Source: an uncultured Erysipelotrichaceae bacterium
Lineage (GTDB): Bacteria > Bacillota_I > Bacilli_A > RFN20 > CAG-826
Assembly: GCA_902799855.1 (NCBI GenBank)
Contig: CADCCA010000059.1
Coordinates: 1-11,089 of the forward strand
Direction: 5' to 3'
DNA length: 11,089 nt
Under the pieces are notes generated by a model. The model made no database searches. It saw nothing but the letters and a program-made list of their open reading frames with translations, and was not told the origin of the DNA. Positions 6,201 through 11,089 of the stretch are shown piece after piece. A program made the position numbers and the translations under genes. The first letter of the stretch is position 1; every line of letters begins with the position of its first letter.

Positions 6201-9116
6201 ATGAAAAAACATTTAAAAGCAATTGCCGTCCTAGGATTCCTATCTTTAATTATTACCGGCTGTCAAACAGGTACTACTTCTAGTAATTCATCCAGTAATA
6301 CTAGTAGTAACCAATCCAGCCAAGAAAGCTCATCTAGCTCATCAAGTTCATCGCTCGCTCCTAAAAAGTATTCTGTCATTTGGCAAAATTATGATGGTTT
6401 AGTTTTAGAAGTGGATGAAGAAGTCTTAGAAAATACCGTTCCAACATATGATGGTCCAACACCAGAGAAAGAGCAAGACGCTCAATATGATTACGTCTTT
6501 GCTGGTTGGACCCCAGAAGTCACAGCGGTCACTGATGATATCATATATGTGGCGACTTTTAACGCAGAAGTGAGAAAATACACCGTTATCTGGAAAGATG
6601 AAAATGGTGATGTTTTAGAAACAGATACCGATGTTCCTTATGGCACAGTTCCAACATATGATAGTGAAGAACCCACTAAAGAAAGTACAGTAGAGCACAC
6701 TTATTCCTTTGATGGTTGGTCTACCGAAATAGTGGAAGTAACAGGTGACGCCACTTATATTGCAAAGTATAAAGAAGAAGCCAGAAAGTACGTTATCACC
6801 TGGAAAAATGAAGATGATACAGTCATTAAAACTGAAGAAGTCGCCTATGGCGAAACTCCTCTTTATGAAGGTGATACCCCAGAAAAAGATCCAACTACTC
6901 AATATAAATACACATTTGATGGTTGGTCACCAAATGTTGTCGCAGTCGAAGGTGACGCTACCTATACCGCACAGTTTAAAGAAGAAACAAGAACTTACAC
7001 CGTTACATGGGTCAATTTCGATGGTGAAGTTTTAAAAGTTGACGAATTAGAATATGGTCAAACCCCAGTCTATAGTGGTGAAGACCCAACTAGACCACAT
7101 GAACACGGTTTAGATTTCACATGGAAAGGTTGGTCACCAACCATTGTTCCAGTGTATCGCGATACCGTTTATACCGCTAAATACACCTATAAAGCTTCAT
7201 TTGATTTCACTTTGCTCGATTACGAAATGAATGAAGGCTATGACATTAGCGAACTTAAAGGTGCGCCATGGATTAACGCTAACTTAAGAGGTCAACTCAA
7301 AAAGATTAAAAAACCATCTTTGAAAGATGACTTCTATGCCGCTATTAACTATGACGATATCCTTAATGGTGTACCTGGTCCATTTGAATATGATGATCAA
7401 GTCACCAATTGGGCCATCAATGCCGTCTATAACAATAGCGAATATACCACAAATGGTGATTTCCTTTATGCTGCCACTAGCAAACTTGCTTATGGTGATG
7501 TTGATGCTGTCAGTAATTATTTAGCAAATGTTGACCTTAATGATTATTTAACAAGTAGTGATATCTTCGCTTCCACATCCTCATATTTGAAACTTTCTTA
7601 TGAAGATGGAAAATATTTTGTCTCGTACAATGATGGCTATATCAGTGGCACTCAAGGCCTCCATTACTTATGGTTCTTATCAAGTTACTACGCTGATATC
7701 AGTAATGTAACTTCCTCACTCGTTAATAAGTTAGTAAGCGCTTATACCATTAATGTCTCATCCTCTGATTTAAATAGCGCGCGTGACCTCGATCAACAAT
7801 TAAGTGACACCATTTATAACGATAGATATCGCTATAGTGGAACGACCACTTACACTGTTAAAGATGTCCCTTGGACACAAATGAAATCCGCTCTTTTAGA
7901 TGCTGGCTTTGAAGAAACAGATTCTATCAGCATTAATAACTACAATAAAAACGCTTTAAATTATTTATTTAATAGTTATGCAGTTAATCAAGCTAGTGTT
8001 TTAAAAAACGATTTAGTGATGCGTTTAGCGTTTGATTATCGTTTCTTAATGGGCGCTAATAACTACAAAGCCTTTAACCAAGTTCTTTCTAATTTAAGCG
8101 AAGGTTTCTTCCAAGATGAACGCGGTTTATATTATTACGATGGTCAAGAACTTGCTAAACGCATGATGAGACTATCGATGAAAGAACCATTCGAACAATC
8201 CTATCTTGAATTAACAAGTAGTGAAGAAATCAAACAAAACGTCGCTAATTTAATCGAAGATGTTCTTGAAGGCTATAACGCTATTATCAACGACATCACT
8301 TGGTTAAACGACACAACAAAGGCTAATGTCTTAAGAAAACTCAACGCTATGGCGTATCAATCATGTTATTCCGATAAACGTTTCTATTTCTCTAAGATTG
8401 ATACAACCGGCTTAGAAAGCGCTTCTTTATTCGATTTATATAATCGTTATTCTGATACCTCATTACGTGACACCATTGATAAGCACTTAGATAGTCCATT
8501 TGAATATGTGTGGGATGTCATGACCACATATACCACAAATGCTTTCTATACCAGCCAAGGTAACGTGTTTGTTATTCTCAACGGCATCGTTCCAGGTTTC
8601 TATAGTGAAACAGTGGAAGAATTATATGGCTTGTTAGGCTTTGTTATCGGTCATGAAATCACTCACGCTTTTGACGCGAATGGTTCGCAATTTGATGAAA
8701 ATGGCAATTACAAAGATTTAATGACTGGCACCGATAGAACTAAATTCAATAGAAAAGTCAACAAAATGGCGTCTTTCTACAAGAAGATAAATTTATTTGA
8801 CGCAAACTTTGTCGACGGTGATAACGTTAATACCGAAGCAACCGCTGATATGGGCGGCATTCGTGTCATGCTCAAACTGGCGGAATCTATTCCTGATTTC
8901 AATTACGACCTTTTCTTTAGAAGCGCCGCTAGAGCGTGGTGCACTCAACCATATAGTGCAGAAGCTGCGCAATATCGCTTATCTGATGCCCACCCATTTG
9001 CCTATTTAAGAGTCAATGTCACTCTCGCCCAATTCGACGAATTCATTGAGACATATGACATTGGTCCAGGCGATGGAATGTATATTCCAGAAGACGAAAG
9101 AGTTGCTATCTGGTAA
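6201..9116 (+). CDS. Lipoprotein with four InlB-B-type repeats and M13 (PepO/neprilysin-like) metallopeptidase
   Basis: A 971-residue surface-anchored zinc endopeptidase. Residues 1-20 are a lipoprotein signal peptide (Lys-rich start, hydrophobic core, lipobox ITGC with C21 as the lipidated Cys). Residues 22-52 are a Ser/Thr/Asn linker. Residues 56-331 hold four repeats of 67-70 residues, each ending near a GW motif. From about 333 to the end is an M13 peptidase: N-terminal lid (SLKDDFYAAINYD at 373-385), substrate-binding NAFY (780-783), zinc site HEITH (H818, E819, H822), EATAD with third ligand E879 and D883, H931 and R937 with the same six-residue spacing as neprilysin H711/R717, and the conserved ending GDGMYIPEDERVAIW. 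Every catalytic residue is present, so activity is likely, probably on peptides outside the membrane. M13 proteins are usually 630-700 residues; the excess is the linker and repeats. It is a single-gene unit between two terminators. The peptidase identification is firm; the substrate is unknown. Confidence 0.95.
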   Translation: MKKHLKAIAVLGFLSLIITGCQTGTTSSNSSSNTSSNQSSQESSSSSSSSSLAPKKYSVIWQNYDGLVLEVDEEVLENTVPTYDGPTPEKEQDAQYDYVFAGWTPEVTAVTDDIIYVATFNAEVRKYTVIWKDENGDVLETDTDVPYGTVPTYDSEEPTKESTVEHTYSFDGWSTEIVEVTGDATYIAKYKEEARKYVITWKNEDDTVIKTEEVAYGETPLYEGDTPEKDPTTQYKYTFDGWSPNVVAVEGDATYTAQFKEETRTYTVTWVNFDGEVLKVDELEYGQTPVYSGEDPTRPHEHGLDFTWKGWSPTIVPVYRDTVYTAKYTYKASFDFTLLDYEMNEGYDISELKGAPWINANLRGQLKKIKKPSLKDDFYAAINYDDILNGVPGPFEYDDQVTNWAINAVYNNSEYTTNGDFLYAATSKLAYGDVDAVSNYLANVDLNDYLTSSDIFASTSSYLKLSYEDGKYFVSYNDGYISGTQGLHYLWFLSSYYADISNVTSSLVNKLVSAYTINVSSSDLNSARDLDQQLSDTIYNDRYRYSGTTTYTVKDVPWTQMKSALLDAGFEETDSISINNYNKNALNYLFNSYAVNQASVLKNDLVMRLAFDYRFLMGANNYKAFNQVLSNLSEGFFQDERGLYYYDGQELAKRMMRLSMKEPFEQSYLELTSSEEIKQNVANLIEDVLEGYNAIINDITWLNDTTKANVLRKLNAMAYQSCYSDKRFYFSKIDTTGLESASLFDLYNRYSDTSLRDTIDKHLDSPFEYVWDVMTTYTTNAFYTSQGNVFVILNGIVPGFYSETVEELYGLLGFVIGHEITHAFDANGSQFDENGNYKDLMTGTDRTKFNRKVNKMASFYKKINLFDANFVDGDNVNTEATADMGGIRVMLKLAESIPDFNYDLFFRSAARAWCTQPYSAEAAQYRLSDAHPFAYLRVNVTLAQFDEFIETYDIGPGDGMYIPEDERVAIW
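6366..7193 (+). repeat. Four tandem InlB B-repeat-like units (protein repeats)
   Basis: The units cover 6366-6575, 6576-6785, 6786-6992 and 6993-7193. Each runs K/T-Y-x-V-x-W, a D-G or acidic turn, VLE/VIK-type strand, a YG-T/E/Q-x-P-x-Y segment in units 2-4 (unit 1 has ENTVPTY), P-E/T-K/R, an aromatic-Phe/Trp-x-G-W motif, and a closing strand like GDATYTAxFK. The pattern resembles the Listeria-Bacteroides/InlB B repeat family (beta-grasp-like, in surface proteins of Bacillota and Bacteroidota). DNA copies have diverged clearly, so this is an old expansion rather than a recent duplication. Confidence 0.8.
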
Positions 9117-9133
9117 ACAAAAAACAAACAACA

Positions 9134-9166
9134 AAAAATGGATGAGATTTGTTCCCATCCATTTTT
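9134..9166. terminator. Bidirectional terminator between the M13 gene and rpsD
   Basis: AAAAATGGATG at 9134-9144 pairs with CATCCATTTTT at 9156-9166 (11 base pairs, 11-base loop). The plus strand continues in T-rich sequence to 9170, and the minus strand reads T-rich sequence through 9133-9121. It lies 17 bases past the M13 stop and 16 bases past the rpsD stop, so it can end both convergent transcripts. Confidence 0.85.
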
Positions 9167-9182
9167 ATTTAGCTGTTTAATA

Positions 9183-9731
9183 CTAGAGCTTACGGTTGTA
9201 GTATTCGACGATTTGTGATTCTGTGATATCTTGTGGTAATTCTTTACGTTCGACTTCGCGGACATATTTACCAGATAATTTTTCAGCATCTACTTCGACC
9301 CAGCCGACTTTTGTGCCGAGGGTTTCAAGAGATTCTTTAATCACTTTGAGGTCTTTACTGCTTTCTTTCACGCTCACGACATCACCGACATTTAATAATG
9401 CGCTTGGGATGTCTAACTTTTTGCCGTTAACTTCGATGTGGCCATGGTTGACTAAACGGGATTCGAGCAATTTCATGAAAGCAACACCGGTAACTTCTTT
9501 ACTGCTTAAAGCAAGCATGAATAAGCGACGGAATTGTCTTTCGTTAACACCGTACATTTGTCTTAATTTCTGCTTTTCGATAAGTTGTTTACCGTATTCA
9601 GAATTCTTTTTACGACGTGTGTTACCGTGTTGGCCTGGGCCATAAGGACGTTTCGCTAATTCTTTACTAGTTTCAAGTGTGGAGAAACCTAAACGTCTAG
9701 ATCTCTTCCAATCTGATCCTGTGTATCTCAT
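9183..9731 (-). CDS. rpsD: 30S ribosomal protein S4, with an internal gap in the S4 domain
   Basis: S4 binds 16S rRNA early in 30S assembly, shapes the mRNA entry site and, in Bacillus, represses its own mRNA. The 182 residues start MRYTGSDWKRSRRLGF and contain KRPYGPGQHG (27-36), SEYGKQLIEKQKLR (44-57), YGVNERQFRRLF (60-71), NHGHIEVNGKKLDIPS (95-110) and VEVDAEKLSGKYVREVERKELP (145-166), all clear S4 signatures. Family members are about 200 residues. Here LLESRL (88-93) runs straight into VNHGHI (94-99), whereas in Bacillus S4 about 19 residues (DNVVYKLG through RRQARQL) stand between them. The frame is intact, so this is an in-frame loss of 57 bases at the 9452/9453 junction. It removes helices central to the RNA-binding fold. 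The start is supported by GAAGGGAG (minus strand, 9745-9738). It could be a real variant, a second diverged copy, or an assembly error; the identity as S4 is certain. Confidence 0.93.
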   Translation of the reverse strand: MRYTGSDWKRSRRLGFSTLETSKELAKRPYGPGQHGNTRRKKNSEYGKQLIEKQKLRQMYGVNERQFRRLFMLALSSKEVTGVAFMKLLESRLVNHGHIEVNGKKLDIPSALLNVGDVVSVKESSKDLKVIKESLETLGTKVGWVEVDAEKLSGKYVREVERKELPQDITESQIVEYYNRKL

Positions 9732-9891
9732 GTTCTTCTCCCTTCTTTATTTTTCTTTCGCAAAATAATGAATGGTGTGAATTCCTTTTCCCGGATGTTT
9801 GATTAATCTTTTCACCGTATAGCTTAGGTTACTCAGTCACAGCCGTATCAAACGTCGGACGGATTGTATTCACATGCTGCATTACATGCAG
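9732..9891 (-). promoter_or_regulatory. Structured rpsD mRNA leader, candidate S4 autoregulatory element
   Basis: The transcript from the promoter near 9890 has a long leader with nested pairings read on the minus strand: TGTGAAT (9874-9868) with ATTCACA (9782-9776), and inside it GTTTGAT (9853-9847) with ATCAAAC (9803-9797). CCGT at 9862-9859 can pair with ACGG at 9846-9843 or at 9818-9815, giving alternative or pseudoknotted forms. A palindrome CTGCAT-gta-ATGCAG (9891-9877) sits at the transcript start. The Bacillus rpsD leader is known to be a target for repression by S4 itself. That this leader is the equivalent is inferred from position and structure; I could not compare it with a covariance model. 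The ribosome binding site lies downstream of the paired region. Confidence 0.6.
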
Positions 9892-9896
9892 TAAAT

Positions 9897-9925
9897 AATA
9901 TATAGAAATTCGCTAATTGAGTCAA
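9897..9925 (-). promoter_or_regulatory. Promoter of rpsD
   Basis: On the minus strand, TTGACT at 9925-9920 and TATATT at 9902-9897 are separated by exactly 17 bases, a near-consensus housekeeping promoter. Transcription should start near 9890, giving a leader of about 160 bases before rpsD. Confidence 0.75.
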
Positions 9926-10145
9926 TCAAAAAATGTTTTTTCTTTAGAAACGATAATAAGTAGTAGTAGTTCACTCTCTAAAAACGCAAATATCAACAAT
10001 ATAAATAGTAGGGTAAAAATGTTTAATAAATTTTAAATGGTTTTTTGATCATAAAAAGCATCGATTTGCCCATCATTAATAAGATCAAGTTTATGAAATA
10101 ATAAATATTTCTTAAAAATGCTTTTATGTTAGATGAGAAAATCGC
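9926..10145. other. AT-rich spacer between divergent rpsD and ezrA promoters
   Basis: No credible open reading frame, RNA gene or terminator is seen here. It contains a short TAG triplet run near 9960-9971 and an 8-base inverted repeat (AAAAGCAT at 10054-10061, ATGCTTTT at 10118-10125) whose 56-base separation makes it weak. It may carry upstream AT-rich promoter elements for either gene. Confidence 0.5.
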
Positions 10146-10151
10146 TACAAT
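10146..10151 (+). promoter_or_regulatory. Possible -10 box of the ezrA-like gene
   Basis: TACAAT at 10146-10151 is a good -10 hexamer. The sequence 17 bases upstream, TTTATG at 10123-10128, is only a weak -35. Transcription would begin near 10158, about 50 bases before the start codon, right at a perfect palindrome. Confidence 0.45.
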
Positions 10152-10157
10152 ATAAGT

Positions 10158-10171
10158 ATGGTTATAACCAT
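10158..10171. promoter_or_regulatory. Perfect 14-bp palindrome at the ezrA transcript start
   Basis: ATGGTTATAACCAT is identical to its own reverse complement. It lies seven bases after the putative -10 box, where a repressor site or a 5' structure could act. There is no direct evidence of a binding protein. Confidence 0.4.
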
Positions 10172-10206
10172 GTCTTTATTGTTCGCTTGTTAGGAGGTAA
10201 TCTTCC

Positions 10207-11089
10207 ATGTTTGTTTTATTAAGTAATGGGCAAAAAGTCGGCATCGGATTTCTCGTTGCCGGTATCGTCATCGTTATCGGTGTCTTGCTCTTTTTGTTAT
10301 ATCATTTCGTCTTTTCTAGGAATCGAATTAAACGCCAGGTGCGTGATTTACAAAAGAAATATTCATATCTTGATGCTCTTTTGATCGGTCAAGATTCTCA
10401 ATACATTCATCGTCTAGAAATCATTTCTAGAACAAATCTTTTATACGTTGACAAACATGAAAAATTTTCCCGTCGTTTCAAAGAAATCTATGAAAATGAT
10501 GACAAATTTGCCGAATCAATGATTAGGCAATTAAATGCCTTAATTAATAACAAGCAATATAAAAACATCAAAACCGTCATCGCTGATGCTAAAAAAGCGA
10601 TGAGCACTTTTGAAGATAAAGTAAATACTTTAGATAATGACTTATATGTCTTAATTAAACCAGAAGAAGACTCCCGTCAATCCATCTTAAAACTTAAAGA
10701 AAATTATCGCCGTGTCAAACAAACTTTCTACGCTAACTCTAACGATTTAGATTTAGTCAGTGCGTCAATTAACCAAGTTTGTGATAAGCTCGATCAAATG
10801 TTCGTGGATTTTGAAACCCACATCGAAAGTGCGGAATATGATGAAGCCCAAGCTTTGCTTCCAACAATTGGCAAAGTCGTTTCTGCTTTAGAAAGTGCGC
10901 TTTCTCAATTACCAAATCTTTGCATTTTAGTGAACACCGTGATTCCTGAAAAGATTAACGAACTTAAAAAGAACTATGAAGAAGTGGAGTCTTTTGGCCT
11001 TCCTTTATATAACCTCTCATTCCCAAAACGTTTAGCCGATTGGAATACTGATTTATCCATTATCCGCACTAAACTCACCAAACTTGAAA
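10207..11089 (+). CDS. ezrA: EzrA-like septation ring formation regulator, 3' partial
   Basis: EzrA is a membrane-anchored, spectrin-like protein of Bacillota that interacts with FtsZ and restrains or positions Z-ring formation. The frame is open from the ATG to the window end (294 residues visible; full EzrA is about 570). A short N-terminal stretch is followed by one transmembrane helix (about residues 11-36) and then basic residues SRNRIKRQ (37-44), giving the N-out/C-in topology of EzrA. The rest is almost all helical and coiled-coil-like. LKLKENYRRVKQTFYANSND, the region FETHIESAEYDEAQALLPTI and PEKINELKKNYEEVESFGLP match the EzrA repeat pattern, in which each spectrin-like unit has a conserved PxxLxELxxGYxEM-type stretch. 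The start is supported by AGGAGG at 10192-10197, nine bases upstream. ezrA is near rpsD in Bacillus too, which supports the call. Remaining doubt is only because the C-terminal half is not seen. Confidence 0.85.
   Translation, partial: MFVLLSNGQKVGIGFLVAGIVIVIGVLLFLLYHFVFSRNRIKRQVRDLQKKYSYLDALLIGQDSQYIHRLEIISRTNLLYVDKHEKFSRRFKEIYENDDKFAESMIRQLNALINNKQYKNIKTVIADAKKAMSTFEDKVNTLDNDLYVLIKPEEDSRQSILKLKENYRRVKQTFYANSNDLDLVSASINQVCDKLDQMFVDFETHIESAEYDEAQALLPTIGKVVSALESALSQLPNLCILVNTVIPEKINELKKNYEEVESFGLPLYNLSFPKRLADWNTDLSIIRTKLTKLE

Noticed and set aside
6745..7035. 96-codon open frame inside the lipoprotein gene
   Set aside because: It is a shifted-frame shadow of the InlB-like repeats, low in complexity and without start signals.
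6366..7193. Recent tandem DNA duplication
   Set aside because: The four units align as protein but differ widely in codons, so the expansion is old and no DNA-level repeat array remains.
9223..9645. 140-codon open frame on the plus strand
   Set aside because: It is antisense to rpsD, has no ribosome binding site, and its translation resembles no family; rpsD explains the region.
10054..10125. Inverted repeat AAAAGCAT / ATGCTTTT as a terminator or small RNA
   Set aside because: The arms are eight bases, 56 apart, in AT-rich DNA with no gene ending there; chance is a sufficient explanation.

Overview
The window comes from a low-GC Bacillota genome. AT-rich codons, strong AGGAGG-type ribosome binding sites, a Bacillus-like LeuRS and S4, and the rpsD/ezrA neighbourhood point to Bacilli in the broad sense, possibly an Erysipelotrichia/RF39-like, Mollicutes-related gut lineage. 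That finer placement is inference. TGA is used as a stop by trmB and by the small gene after it, each inside an ATGA overlap with the next start, so the mycoplasma code (TGA = Trp) does not apply.

Region 1 (1-6082, + strand) is one compact operon: leuS (5' end outside the window), coaX, a PepV-like M20 dipeptidase, trmB, a small acidic unknown protein, and a nicotinate phosphoribosyltransferase. Gaps are 9 bp and 1 bp, then overlaps of 1, 4 and 4 bp, so translational coupling is likely. The set joins tRNA charging and modification (leuS, trmB) with entry steps to CoA (coaX) and NAD (NAPRTase) and with dipeptide breakdown. A hairpin terminator follows at 6120-6166.

Region 2 (6201-9116, +) is a single gene for a 971-residue lipoprotein. 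It has a lipobox, a Ser-rich linker, four InlB-B-type repeats and a complete M13 (neprilysin/PepO) metallopeptidase. It converges on rpsD, and one bidirectional terminator lies between them.

Region 3 (9183-10206) holds rpsD on the minus strand. It has a strong promoter and a structured leader of about 160 nt that could be the S4 autoregulatory target. The S4 reading frame lacks about 19 residues from the most conserved part of its S4 RNA-binding domain, which is the oddest observation in the window. The divergent spacer up to 10206 is AT-rich and carries a perfect 14-bp palindrome just after a putative -10 box.

Region 4 (10207-11089, +) is the N-terminal half of an EzrA-like septation ring regulator, cut by the window end. 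rpsD and ezrA are also near each other in Bacillus subtilis.

I saw no tRNA, rRNA, CRISPR array, insertion sequence, phage gene or obvious new multi-gene defence system. The best leads are the shortened S4, the protease/InlB-repeat lipoprotein, the acidic protein that looks like a lone YtpR N-terminal domain, and active-motif changes in LeuRS and CoaX.
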